Assembly (NCBI RefSeq): GCF_900156025.1
Contig: NZ_FTMO01000012.1
Location: forward strand, 26,105-90,104
Origin: Allobosea sp. TND4EK4
Lineage (GTDB): Bacteria; Pseudomonadota; Alphaproteobacteria; Rhizobiales; Beijerinckiaceae
Reading direction: 5' to 3'
DNA length: 64,000 nt
The translations under genes were made by a program, and so were the position numbers. This document shows positions 9,261 to 17,395 of the stretch, one piece after another. A model generated the notes under the pieces. The model did no database searches, was not told the DNA's origin, and saw only the letters and a program-made list of their open reading frames with translations. Positions within the stretch are counted from its first letter, which is position 1; each line of letters starts with the position of its first letter.

Positions 9261-9278
9261 TCGATTTGACCAAGTCGA
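9261..9278. promoter_or_regulatory. Operator-like dyad for the OccR-like regulator
   Basis: The 18-bp sequence TCGATTTGACCAAGTCGA pairs at 7 of 9 symmetric positions and contains two T-N11-A spacings, the LysR-type box form. It lies in the 116-bp divergent region, 48 bp before the plus-strand start at 9326 and 52 bp from the regulator's own start. Confidence 0.45.
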
Positions 9279-9325
9279 GATTGTCCCGGACCTTGCCTTC
9301 ATCACTCGAAAACGAGGAGGGGATC

Positions 9326-10360
9326 ATGAAACTCGCCATCACATTCGCGCTGGTTGCCGGGACGGCTCTGGCCGGCAGCGCTGCCTTCGCCCAGCAGAAG
9401 ACGATCTACGTCGCCGGCTATGGCGGCTCCTACGAGCAGACCATGCGCAAGGACGTCATTCCCGCCTTCGAGAAGCAGGCCAACGTCAAGATCGAATATG
9501 TTGCCGGCAACTCGACCGACACGCTCGCCAAGCTGCAGGCGCAGAAGGGCAACCAGCAGATCGACGTCGCCATCGTCGATGACGGCCCGGCCTACCAGGC
9601 GGTGGCGCTCGGCTTCTGCGGCACGCTGACCGACGGCCCCGTCTACAAGGACGTCGCGCCGGTGATGAAGTTCAAGTCCAACAAGGGCGTCGGCCTCGGC
9701 CTCGTCGCGACCGGGCTGTTCTACAACACCAAGGTCTTCGCCGAGAACAAGTGGCCGGCCCCGACCTCCTGGAACGATCTGAAGTCGAAGACCTACGGGA
9801 AGAAGATCGTCACGCCGCCGATCAACAACACCTATGGCCTGCACGCTCTCATCATGATGGCCAAGCTCGGCGGCGGCGGCGAAAGCAACATCGAGCCGGG
9901 CTTCGAGGCCTTCAAGAAGGAGATCAACCCGAACATCGTCGCCTATGAGCCCTCCCCGGCCAAGATGACGGAGATGTTCCAGAACGGGCAGGCGGTAATG
10001 GGCGTCTGGGGCTCGGGCCGCGTCAAGGCCTTCGCCGATACCGGCTTCCCGGTCGAGTTCGTCTATCCGAAGGAAGGTGGCTACGCGCTCGGCTCGGCCG
10101 CCTGCCCGATCGAAGGGTCCAAGAACGCGGCGGAGGCCAACGCCTTCATCCAGTTCATGCTGTCGCCCGCCATCCAGAAGATCATGGCGACGGGCGCCGG
10201 CTTCGGCCCCGCCAACATGACCGTGACGCTGACGCCCGACGAGCAGAAGGGCCTGCCCTATGGCGAGCAGGTGAAGCAGCTCAAGGCGGTCGACTGGGAT
10301 ATCGCCAACGACAAGCGCGAGGAGTGGACGCGGCGCTGGAACCGCGAGGTCGAGCGGTAA
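9326..10360 (+). CDS. ABC transporter substrate-binding protein (polyamine/opine type, family 1)
   Basis: This 344-residue periplasmic binding protein is of the PotD/PotF-related solute-binding family. It has a Sec signal peptide (MKLAITFALVAG..., cleavage after AFA at about residue 21) and then TIYVAGYGGSYEQTMRKDVIP, a typical start of the mature fold. Other family segments are GLGLVATGLFYN and PAPTSWNDL. The ATG at 9326 has AGGAGGGG five bases upstream; an earlier in-frame start at 9266 would bury the signal peptide. It is the first gene of the ABC importer and flavin dehydrogenase operon (9326-17740). The neighbours suggest an amino acid derivative or opine-like ligand rather than a simple polyamine; this is inference. 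Confidence 0.93.
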   Translation: MKLAITFALVAGTALAGSAAFAQQKTIYVAGYGGSYEQTMRKDVIPAFEKQANVKIEYVAGNSTDTLAKLQAQKGNQQIDVAIVDDGPAYQAVALGFCGTLTDGPVYKDVAPVMKFKSNKGVGLGLVATGLFYNTKVFAENKWPAPTSWNDLKSKTYGKKIVTPPINNTYGLHALIMMAKLGGGGESNIEPGFEAFKKEINPNIVAYEPSPAKMTEMFQNGQAVMGVWGSGRVKAFADTGFPVEFVYPKEGGYALGSAACPIEGSKNAAEANAFIQFMLSPAIQKIMATGAGFGPANMTVTLTPDEQKGLPYGEQVKQLKAVDWDIANDKREEWTRRWNREVER

Positions 10361-10373
10361 GGCCTGCTCCCAA

Positions 10374-10470
10374 CCGTCATTCTCGGGCGTCGCCCAGCGA
10401 CGACCCGAGAATCTCCTGGAGGCATTCGCCTCACTTCTCATGAGATGGTCGGGCTAGGCCCGACCATGAC
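10374..10470. repeat. Intergenic paired-hairpin element (REP-like)
   Basis: Two hairpins lie in the gap between the binding-protein gene and the ATPase gene. The first has arms of about 14-15 bases (10379-10392 and 10398-10412, starting ATTCTCGGG) with one bulge. The second is a perfect 10-bp stem, ATGGTCGGGC (10445-10454) and GCCCGACCAT (10458-10467), with a 3-base loop. The element begins GTCATTC and ends CATGAC, so the ends are also complementary. Such elements are common dispersed palindromes in this group. Here it could protect the upstream binding-protein mRNA. Confidence 0.75.
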
Positions 10471-10500
10471 GCCCGCGCTCAAGCAAAACGTCCAGGACCC

Positions 10501-11541
10501 ATGTCCCATCTCGTCCTCGAAGGACTCGGCAAATCCTATGGCAGTGCCGTCGCGGTCGAGGGTATCGACCTGTCGGTGGCGCGCGGCGAGTTCATCTCGC
10601 TGCTCGGCCCCTCCGGCTGCGGCAAGACCACGACGCTGCAGATGATCGCCGGCTTCGTGCCGGTGGATCGCGGCCGCATCCTGCTCGACGGCGCCGATCT
10701 CGCAGCGGTGCCGCCGGCAAAACGCGGGCTCGGCATCGTCTTCCAGAGCTATGCGCTGTTCCCGCACATGACGGTGGCGGAGAACATCGCCTTCGGGCTT
10801 GAGATGCGCGATGTTCCGAAGGCGGAGCGCGAGAGCCGCACCCTGGAGGTGATGGCGCTGGTCGGGCTCAAGGGCTTCGCCGATCGCTATCCGCGGCGGA
10901 TGTCCGGCGGGCAGCAGCAGCGCGTGGCTCTGGCCCGCGCGCTGGTGATCAAGCCCTCGCTGCTGCTCCTCGACGAGCCGCTCTCCAATCTCGACGCCAA
11001 GCTGCGCGAGGAGATGCAAGGCGAACTGCGGCAGATCCAGCGCTCGATCGGCACCACGACCATCCTCGTCACCCATGACCAGCACGAGGCGATGGCGCTC
11101 TCCGACCGGATCGTGGTGATGAACCAGGGGCGTGTCGAGCAGATCGGCGCGCCCGACACCGTCTATGACCGGCCGCAGACCAGCTTCGTCGCGAACTTCC
11201 TGGGGAAGACCAATCTCCTCGCGGCGGTCGCGGACGGGTCGGGGCACGTCGCGGTCGACGGGTTCCGCATCGCGCTGCCCGGCGCGGCGGCCGGCCCGAT
11301 CTCGCTGGCGGTGCGGCCGGAGCGGCTTGTCCTCGCGGAAGCGGGGCAGGGATTCTCCGCCCGGATCACCAACCGGGTCTTCCAGGGCGCGCATTGGCTG
11401 CTCTCGGCCGAAAGCGCGGCGGGCGCGCTGCTGCTGACCCGCGCCAATGACGGCCGGGCCGTGCCGGCCGAGGGCGACACCGTCGCGGTCAGCTTCGCTC
11501 CGGCCGACGCTTCGCTGATCTCCGAGAGGCCGAGCCCATGA
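10501..11541 (+). CDS. ABC transporter ATP-binding protein (PotA-like, with TOBE domain)
   Basis: This 346-residue importer ATPase has Walker A GPSGCGKTT (about residues 36-44), Q-loop VFQSYALFPHM, signature MSGGQQQRVALARAL, Walker B SLLLLDEPLSNLD and H-loop LVTHDQHEAM. The C-terminal third is a TOBE-type regulatory domain (SLAVRPERLVL). The length is usual for spermidine/putrescine-type ATPases. Its stop overlaps the start of the next permease (ATGA at 11538), so the two are translationally coupled. It energises import of the ligand caught by the 9326 protein. A REP-like paired hairpin separates it from that gene and may lower its expression relative to the binding protein. Confidence 0.95.
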   Translation: MSHLVLEGLGKSYGSAVAVEGIDLSVARGEFISLLGPSGCGKTTTLQMIAGFVPVDRGRILLDGADLAAVPPAKRGLGIVFQSYALFPHMTVAENIAFGLEMRDVPKAERESRTLEVMALVGLKGFADRYPRRMSGGQQQRVALARALVIKPSLLLLDEPLSNLDAKLREEMQGELRQIQRSIGTTTILVTHDQHEAMALSDRIVVMNQGRVEQIGAPDTVYDRPQTSFVANFLGKTNLLAAVADGSGHVAVDGFRIALPGAAAGPISLAVRPERLVLAEAGQGFSARITNRVFQGAHWLLSAESAAGALLLTRANDGRAVPAEGDTVAVSFAPADASLISERPSP

Positions 11542-12404
11542 GCCCGGCCGCGAGCGAGCGCGCCGCCCCCTATTGGCTCACCGGCCCGGCGCTGCTGGTC
11601 TTCCTCGGGCTGGTGCTGATCCCGCTCGGGATGACGGTGCTGCTCTCCTTCTACGACTGGGGCCAGTACAAGGGCATCGTCCCGGAATTCACGCTGAAGA
11701 ACTGGCGCGAGGTCGCCACCGATTCCTATTTCCTCGAGATATTCCTGCGCACCTTCCGCATCGCGATCCTGGTGACGCTGCTCTCGATCATGATCGGCGT
11801 GCCGGAGGCCTATATCCTCAACCGCATGTCGCCGGGCTGGCGCAGCATGTGCCTGCTGGCCGTCATCGGGCCGCTGCTGGTTTCGGTGGTGGCGCGCACG
11901 CTCGGCTGGGCGCTGCTGCTGGGCCCGAACGGGCTGGTCAACCAGGGCCTGATCGCAATCGGGCTGATCGGCACGCCGCTGGAATTCATGTTCACGGAGA
12001 CCGGCGTCGTGGTGGCACTGACGCATGTGCTGATCCCCTTCATGATTCTCGCGGTCTGGGCCTCGCTGCAGCGGCTCGATCCGCAGATCGAGAACGCAGC
12101 GTCGTCGCTCGGCGCCGGCTTCGTGACGATCTGGCGGCGGGTGATCCTGCCGCAGATCGTGCCGGGCATCCTGTCGGGCTCGATCATCGTCTTCGCGCTC
12201 GCCGCCAGCGCCTTCGCCTCCCCCGCGATCATCGGCGGCCGGCGGCTGAAAGTCGCGGCGACGCTCGCCTATGACGAGTTCCTCAACACGCTGAACTGGC
12301 CGCTGGGCGCCGCCGTCGCCGTGCTGCTGCTTGTCGCTCTCGTCGCGATCATCGTCGGCTCGAACCGGCTGATCGAGCGGCGCTACGCGCAGGTGTTCGA
12401 ATGA
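11538..12404 (+). CDS. ABC transporter permease (PotB-like)
   Basis: This 288-residue inner-membrane permease has about six hydrophobic segments, the first at about residues 14-36 (LLVFLGLVLIPLGMTVLL). The inner-membrane coupling motif EAA---G appears as ENAASSLGAGFVTIWRRVILPQ at about residues 181-202. It is the first of two permeases of the 9326-13215 importer. The start ATG overlaps the ATPase stop, and the second permease begins 10 bp after its own stop. Confidence 0.94.
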   Translation: MSPAASERAAPYWLTGPALLVFLGLVLIPLGMTVLLSFYDWGQYKGIVPEFTLKNWREVATDSYFLEIFLRTFRIAILVTLLSIMIGVPEAYILNRMSPGWRSMCLLAVIGPLLVSVVARTLGWALLLGPNGLVNQGLIAIGLIGTPLEFMFTETGVVVALTHVLIPFMILAVWASLQRLDPQIENAASSLGAGFVTIWRRVILPQIVPGILSGSIIVFALAASAFASPAIIGGRRLKVAATLAYDEFLNTLNWPLGAAVAVLLLVALVAIIVGSNRLIERRYAQVFE

Positions 12405-12414
12405 GGCGGTTCCG

Positions 12415-13215
12415 ATGACACGCAACGGCCCCCTCGCCTGCGCCTTCCACCTCGCCTTCATCGTCTTCATGCTGGCGCCGCTGGCGATCGTCTGCATCGT
12501 CGCCTTCACGCCGGAGGGCTATCTTTCCCTGCCGACGCGGGGGCCCAGCCTGCGCTGGTTCAAGGCGATCCTGGGCTATCCGGAGTTCCTGCGCGCCTTC
12601 CGGGATTCGCTGTGGCTGGCCGCCCTGTCCTCGACCATCGCGATCGGCCTTGCCGTTCCGGCGGCCCTGGCCATCGCGCGCTATCGCTTTCCGGGCCGCG
12701 AGGCGATGACGGCGCTGTTCATGTCGCCGCTGATGGTGCCGCATGTCGTGCTCGGCATCGCCTTCCTGCGCTTCTTCACCCAGATCGGGCTGTCGGGCAG
12801 CTTCACCGGTCTGGTGCTGAGCCATGTCATCGTGATCCTGCCCTTCGCGCTCAGGCTGGTGCTGGCCGCCTCCTACGGGATCGACCGGCGCATCGAGCAT
12901 GCGGCGACCTCGCTGGGTGCCGGCACCGCGACCGTGTTCCGGCGCATCACGCTGCCGCTGATCCTGCCGGGTGTCGTCTCGGGCTGGCTCCTGGCTGCGA
13001 TCAACTCCTTCGACGAGGTCACGATGACGGTGTTCATCGCCTCGCCGGCGACCACCACCCTCCCCGTCCGGATGTTCCTCTACATCCAGGACAATATCGA
13101 CCCGCTGATCGCGGCCGTCTCGGCCTGCCTGATCGCGCTGACGGCCCTGATGCTGCTGGCGCTGGACAGGCTCTTCGGGCTCGACCGGCTCTTCGTCGGG
13201 ACAGGAAAAGGCTGA
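12415..13215 (+). CDS. ABC transporter permease (PotC-like)
   Basis: This 266-residue second permease of the importer has an N-terminal membrane span (LAFIVFMLAPLAIVCIVAF), several more hydrophobic segments and the EAA loop HAATSLGAGTATVFRRITLP at about 162-181. The mid-region MSPLMVPHVVLGIAFLRFF is typical of the PotC group. It starts 10 bp after the PotB-like stop, and the flavin dehydrogenase genes begin 9 bp after its own stop. Transport and oxidation are therefore one transcription unit. Confidence 0.94.
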   Translation: MTRNGPLACAFHLAFIVFMLAPLAIVCIVAFTPEGYLSLPTRGPSLRWFKAILGYPEFLRAFRDSLWLAALSSTIAIGLAVPAALAIARYRFPGREAMTALFMSPLMVPHVVLGIAFLRFFTQIGLSGSFTGLVLSHVIVILPFALRLVLAASYGIDRRIEHAATSLGAGTATVFRRITLPLILPGVVSGWLLAAINSFDEVTMTVFIASPATTTLPVRMFLYIQDNIDPLIAAVSACLIALTALMLLALDRLFGLDRLFVGTGKG

Positions 13216-13224
13216 GCAGAACCC

Positions 13225-14355
13225 GTGTCTTCCCGATTTCCCCATGAGCCCGACGTGGTCGTGATCGGCGGCGGCGTCGTCGGCGGAGCGATCGCGCTGG
13301 GGCTCGCGCGCAGCGGCGCCAGCGTCGCCATCCTCGACGAGGGCGACGACGCCTTCCGCGCCTCGCGCGGCAATTTCGCGCTGGTCTGGGTGCAGTCCAA
13401 GGGCTTCGGCATGCCCGAATACGCCATCTGGTCGCGGCGCTCGGCTGATGACTGGAACGGGCTCGCCGGCATCCTGAAGGCCGAGAGCGGCATAGACGTC
13501 GCCCACAGCCAGCCCGGCGGCTTCATGCTCTGCCTGTCGGATGACGAGCTGCAGACGCGCGTGGATGGGATGCGGCGCCTCCACAACCAGGAGACGATGA
13601 CGAACTTCACCTATGAGGTGCTCGACCATGCCGAGACCAAGCGCCGCCTGCCGGCGATCGGCAAGGACGTGGTCGGGGCGCTCTACTCCCCCCATGATGG
13701 GCATGTGAACTCGCTGAAGCTGTTCCGGGCGTTGCGCGAGGCCTGCGTGCGACGCGGCGTGGCCTATCGGCCGAACAGCGCGGTCGAGACGATCGAGCCG
13801 CGCGAGGGCGGCTTTTCGATCCGCGGCGCGTGGGGCGAAATCCGCACCGGCCGCGTCGTGCTCTGCGCCGGGCTTGGCAATGCGAGGCTCGCCCCCATGG
13901 TCGGGCTCGACGCGCCGGTGAAGCCGAGCAAGGGCCAGGTGATCGTCACCGAGAAGACCGAGCCCTTCCTGCACAACCCGATGGTGACGGTGCGCCAGAC
14001 CGACGAGGGCGGGGTCATGATCGGCGACAGCCAGGAGGATCGCGGCTTCGACACGATCGTGCGCCAGCCGATCCTCTCGGTCATGGCCGAGCGCGCGGTC
14101 AGGATGTTCCCGCGCCTCGCCGGGCTCAACGTCGTGCGGACATGGTCCGCGCTGCGGGTGATGAGCCCGGACGGCTTCCCGATCTACGACCAGTCCCTGA
14201 GCCATCCAGGCGCCTTCGTCGTCACCTGCCATTCCGGCGTGACGCTCGCCGCCAACCATGTCCTGACCCTCGCCCCCGCCATTCTCGCCGGCACGCTGCC
14301 GGATGCGGTCGCGAGCTTTTCCGCGAGGAGGTTCCATGTTCCGGCCCATGCGTGA
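13225..14355 (+). CDS. FAD-dependent oxidoreductase, opine-oxidase/HcnC-like catalytic subunit (DAO family)
   Basis: This 376-residue D-amino-acid-oxidase-fold flavoprotein starts at a GTG. The dinucleotide motif VVVIGGGVVGGAIALGLARSG is at about residues 10-30, and the family C-terminal segment VVTCHSGVTLAANHV binds the flavin. With the next two genes it makes the set known from octopine/nopaline oxidase, hydrogen cyanide synthase and D-hydroxyproline dehydrogenase: a DAO-fold subunit, a small [2Fe-2S] protein and a large flavin/[2Fe-2S] relay subunit. The expected reaction is oxidation of a C-N bond of an amino acid, imino acid or opine to an imine. The gene overlaps the next by 20 bp. The exact substrate is unknown. 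Confidence 0.88.
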   Translation: MSSRFPHEPDVVVIGGGVVGGAIALGLARSGASVAILDEGDDAFRASRGNFALVWVQSKGFGMPEYAIWSRRSADDWNGLAGILKAESGIDVAHSQPGGFMLCLSDDELQTRVDGMRRLHNQETMTNFTYEVLDHAETKRRLPAIGKDVVGALYSPHDGHVNSLKLFRALREACVRRGVAYRPNSAVETIEPREGGFSIRGAWGEIRTGRVVLCAGLGNARLAPMVGLDAPVKPSKGQVIVTEKTEPFLHNPMVTVRQTDEGGVMIGDSQEDRGFDTIVRQPILSVMAERAVRMFPRLAGLNVVRTWSALRVMSPDGFPIYDQSLSHPGAFVVTCHSGVTLAANHVLTLAPAILAGTLPDAVASFSARRFHVPAHA

Positions 14356-14644
14356 GCGGGCGGCCTCGGCCACGCTTGCCTTCAGCTTCGATGGCCAGCC
14401 GCTGACGGGGCGCGCGGGCGACACGGTTGCCGCCGCGCTGCTCGCCAACGGCATCGTCGCCTGCCGCGAGACGCCGGTCTCGGGAAGCCCGCGCGCGCCC
14501 TATTGCCTGATGGGCGTGTGCTTCGAATGCCTGGTGGTGATCGACGGTGTCGGCAATCGGCAGGGCTGCCTCGTGCCGCTCGCCGAGGGCATGCGGATCG
14601 AAACGCAGCATGGCCGCCGCCAGTTCGGGGAGGATGCGGCGTGA
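14336..14644 (+). CDS. (2Fe-2S)-binding small subunit of opine-oxidase-like dehydrogenase
   Basis: This 102-residue ferredoxin-like protein belongs to the Fer2_4 family of small subunits found with sarcosine-oxidase, opine-oxidase and HCN-synthase complexes. It has FSFDGQPLTGRAGDTVAAALLANGI and four cysteines in PYCLMGVCFECLVVIDG and QGCLVPL, which hold a [2Fe-2S] cluster. The ATG at 14336 has AGGAGG four bases upstream, which decides against an in-frame start at 14303. The gene overlaps the DAO-subunit gene by 20 bp and its TGA overlaps the next start (GTGA), so the three subunits are tightly coupled. Confidence 0.9.
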   Translation: MFRPMRERAASATLAFSFDGQPLTGRAGDTVAAALLANGIVACRETPVSGSPRAPYCLMGVCFECLVVIDGVGNRQGCLVPLAEGMRIETQHGRRQFGEDAA

Positions 14645-16095
14645 TCGCGATCGACGACATCTCCGCGCTCTCTTCGCATTACGATCTGGTGGTGGTCGGC
14701 GCCGGCCCGGCCGGGCTTTCGGCCGCCGCGCGCGCCGCCGATCTCGGTCTCTCCGTGCTGCTCGCCGACGAGAACCCGGCACCCGGTGGACAGATCTATC
14801 GCGCGGTGACGACGACGCCCGTCGTGCAACGCGACATCCTGGGGGAGGATTACTGGCTCGGTGCCGGGATTGCCGCACGCTTCGAGCGGAGCGTGGCCAG
14901 CTATGCCGCACGCTGCACCGTCTGGGCGCTCGGCCCGGACGAAACCTCGCCGGGCGCCTTCGAGCTCGGCCTGTCACTGGGCAGCAAGGCCCGCATGATC
15001 TCGGCCGCGCAGGTGATCCTCGCCACGGGCGCGCAGGAGCGGCCTTTCCCGATCCCGGGCTGGACGCTGCCCGGCGTGATGACGGCCGGCGCCGCGCAGA
15101 TCGCGCTGAAATCCGCCGGCATCGTGCCGGCCGGACGCACCGCGATCGCAGGCTGCGGCCCGCTGCTCTATCTGCTGGCCGGCCAACTGGCGGCTGCTGG
15201 CACCGAGATCGTCGCCGTGCTCGACACCACGCCGCGCGCGAACTGGGCCAAGGCGCTGGCCGCCCTGCCCGACTTCCTGCGCTCGCCCTATCTCGCCAAG
15301 GGGCTGAAGCTGATGGCGAAGGCGCGGCGGAGCCTGCGCTTCGTCTCCGGCGTGACGGGCCTCGCGGCGCAGGGGGACCGGCAGCTCTCCGGCGTCAGGA
15401 TCGTCCGGGGCAGCACGGCCGAAACGCTGGCCTGCGACACGCTGCTGTTGCACCAGGGCGTGATCCCGAGCGTCAATCTCGCCAGCGCGGCCGGCTGCGC
15501 GCTGGATTTCGATGAAACGCAGCACGCCTTCGTCCCGCGCGTCGACGCGTGGTTCGCCTCCTCCGTCGGGGGCATCGCCATTGCCGGCGATGGGGCCGGC
15601 ATCGGCGGGGCCGAGAGCGCCGCGCTGCGCGGCGAGATCGCCGCCTTCGACGCCGCACGAAAGCTCGGCCGGCTGAGCGAGGCCGAGCGTGACCGGCAGG
15701 CCGCGCCATTTCAGGCAGAGCTGACACGCCGTCTGCGCGGGCGCCGCTTCCTCGACCTGCTCTACAAGCCCGCCGCGCAATTCCTCGCGCCGCCGGCCGA
15801 CGAGACCATCGTCTGCCGCTGCGAGGAGGTCACCGCCGGGCAGGTTCGCGATGCGGCGAGCCGGCTCGGCGTGACCGGCCCCAACCAGATGAAGGCCTTC
15901 CTGCGCTGCGGCATGGGCCCCTGCCAGGGCCGGCTCTGCGGGCCGACCGTGGTCGAGCTCATCGCGCAGACGCGCGGGACGACGCCGGCCGAGACCGGCT
16001 ACTACCGGCTGCGGCCGCCGGTGAAGCCGGTGACCCTCGCCGAACTCGCCGCCCTGCCGCCGACGGACGAGGCCACCAAGGCAGTGGTGCGGTGA
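14641..16095 (+). CDS. Opine-oxidase-like large subunit: FAD/NAD(P) oxidoreductase with BFD [2Fe-2S] domain
   Basis: This 484-residue electron-relay subunit has a pyridine-nucleotide-disulfide-type N-terminal domain (DLVVVGAGPAGLSAAARAADLG at about 14-35; later TAGAAQIALKSAG and IAGDGAGIGGAESAALRGE). It ends in a BFD-like [2Fe-2S] domain with cysteines in VCRCEEVTAGQVRD and RCGMGPCQGRLCGP. This matches OoxA/HcnB-type proteins. The GTG at 14641 overlaps the small-subunit stop by four bases; a longer frame opens at 14503 but would overlap that gene. It probably accepts electrons from one or both DAO-fold subunits (13225 and 16092) and passes them to the respiratory chain. Confidence 0.9.
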   Translation: MIAIDDISALSSHYDLVVVGAGPAGLSAAARAADLGLSVLLADENPAPGGQIYRAVTTTPVVQRDILGEDYWLGAGIAARFERSVASYAARCTVWALGPDETSPGAFELGLSLGSKARMISAAQVILATGAQERPFPIPGWTLPGVMTAGAAQIALKSAGIVPAGRTAIAGCGPLLYLLAGQLAAAGTEIVAVLDTTPRANWAKALAALPDFLRSPYLAKGLKLMAKARRSLRFVSGVTGLAAQGDRQLSGVRIVRGSTAETLACDTLLLHQGVIPSVNLASAAGCALDFDETQHAFVPRVDAWFASSVGGIAIAGDGAGIGGAESAALRGEIAAFDAARKLGRLSEAERDRQAAPFQAELTRRLRGRRFLDLLYKPAAQFLAPPADETIVCRCEEVTAGQVRDAASRLGVTGPNQMKAFLRCGMGPCQGRLCGPTVVELIAQTRGTTPAETGYYRLRPPVKPVTLAELAALPPTDEATKAVVR

Positions 16096-17243
16096 GCCAG
16101 CTGGGCAACAGCGCCGATGTCATCGTCATCGGCGCGGGAATCCATGGCTGCTCGACGGCGCTGCATTGTGCCTTGCGCGGGCTCTCGGTCATCCTGATCG
16201 AGAAGGACCATGCCGGGCGCCACGCCTCCGGCGTCAACGCAGGAGGGGTGCGCCAGCTTGCGCGCCATGTCGCCGAAATTCCGCTGTCCAATGCCTCGAT
16301 GGCGCTCTGGCACGACATCGAAAACCTGGTGGACGACGATTGCGGCTTCACCTCGGACGGGCAGGTTCTGGTCGCCGAGGACGAGGCCGATCTGGCGCAA
16401 TGCCGTGCCCGGGTCGACGACCTCAACCTGCGCGGCTTCCATCATGAAGAGATGATCGACGCCAAGGAGCTGCGCGAGATCGTGCCCGCCGTTTCCGAGA
16501 CCTGCCCCGGCGGCGTGATCTCCCGGCGCGACGGCGCGGCCATCCCCTTGCGCGCGACACAGGCCTTCAAGCGGAAGGCGCAGAGCCTCGGCGTCGATGT
16601 GCGCGAAGGGGTCAAGGTCACGAAGGTCGAGCCGGACGGCGCCCATTGGCGCGTCGTGACCGATGCCGGCAACCTGGTGGCGCCGCGCATCGTCAACGCG
16701 GCAGGCGCCTGGGCCGACCGCATCGCGGCCGATCTCGGCGAGCCGGTGCCGCTGGAGGTGATCGCACCGATGCTGTCGATCACCGCGGCGCTGCCGGCCT
16801 TCATCAAGCCGGTGGTGATCCTGCGCGGGCGCAAGCTCTCCTTCAAGCAGTTCGGCAACGGCACGGTGCTGATCGGCGGCGGCTATCTCGGCCGCGCCAT
16901 CCGCGACGAAAACCGCACGATCCTCGACTGGCACAAGCTCGCGAGCAATGTCCGCACCGTCTGGGAGCTGTTCCCGATCATGCGCGGCGCCCCGATCGTG
17001 CGGTCCTGGGCCGGCATCGAGGCGCGCATGCCGGACGATCTGCCGGTGTTCGGCCGCAGCGCCCGGCATGAGGGCGTCTATCACCAGTTCGGCTTCTCGG
17101 CCCATGGCTTCCAGCTCGGTCCCGGCGCCGGGGCGGTGATGGCCGAGATCATCGCGACCGGCCGCTCCAACGTGCCGATCGATGGGCTCGGTATTGCGCG
17201 GTTTGCCACGCAGGCCGGGAGCGCTGCCCACAGTGCTCGCTGA
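16092..17243 (+). CDS. Second DAO-family FAD-dependent oxidoreductase
   Basis: This 383-residue DAO-fold flavoprotein has DVIVIGAGIHGCSTALHCA at about residues 9-27, IEKDHAGRHASGVNAGGV, and a C-terminal segment with RSWAGIEARMPDDLPVFG and HGFQLGPGAG. It is clearly related to the 13225 product but divergent from it. It starts at a GTG whose bases overlap the large-subunit stop (GTGA), so it is co-translated with the complex. Possibly it is an alternative catalytic subunit for a different substrate or enantiomer, or an additional oxidase working on the product of the first. Nothing in the sequence fixes its substrate. Confidence 0.88.
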   Translation: MSQLGNSADVIVIGAGIHGCSTALHCALRGLSVILIEKDHAGRHASGVNAGGVRQLARHVAEIPLSNASMALWHDIENLVDDDCGFTSDGQVLVAEDEADLAQCRARVDDLNLRGFHHEEMIDAKELREIVPAVSETCPGGVISRRDGAAIPLRATQAFKRKAQSLGVDVREGVKVTKVEPDGAHWRVVTDAGNLVAPRIVNAAGAWADRIAADLGEPVPLEVIAPMLSITAALPAFIKPVVILRGRKLSFKQFGNGTVLIGGGYLGRAIRDENRTILDWHKLASNVRTVWELFPIMRGAPIVRSWAGIEARMPDDLPVFGRSARHEGVYHQFGFSAHGFQLGPGAGAVMAEIIATGRSNVPIDGLGIARFATQAGSAAHSAR

Positions 17244-17251
17244 CCGCCGCC

Positions 17252-17350
17252 GTCATCCCGGGCGGTCGCAGGGAGACCCGCGGCCCATGCCGGAACTGTT
17301 CAGGAATGGATCCCGGATCGGCGCCCCTGACGCGACTTGTCCGGGATGAC
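17252..17350 (-). repeat. 99-bp dispersed palindromic repeat, copy 1
   Basis: The element begins GTCATCCCGG and ends CCGGGATGAC, so its ends form an inverted repeat. Its reverse complement matches copy 2 at 35535-35633 at most positions over the same 99-bp length, including CCGGACAAG, CGCGTCAG, GATCC and the GGGTCTCCCT block. It lies in the gap between the second DAO gene and the RidA-family gene, and is given minus strand relative to copy 2. No coding capacity or transposase is associated with it. Confidence 0.85.
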
Positions 17351-17395
17351 CCTGGATTCCGACGAACACACTTTGTCCAAGCAGGAGAGAAGACA

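Noticed and set aside
12349..14454. Minus-strand frame of about 701 codons opposite the permease and DAO genes
   Set aside because: Highly charged, repetitive composition typical of a GC-rich antisense frame; the plus-strand genes are well supported.
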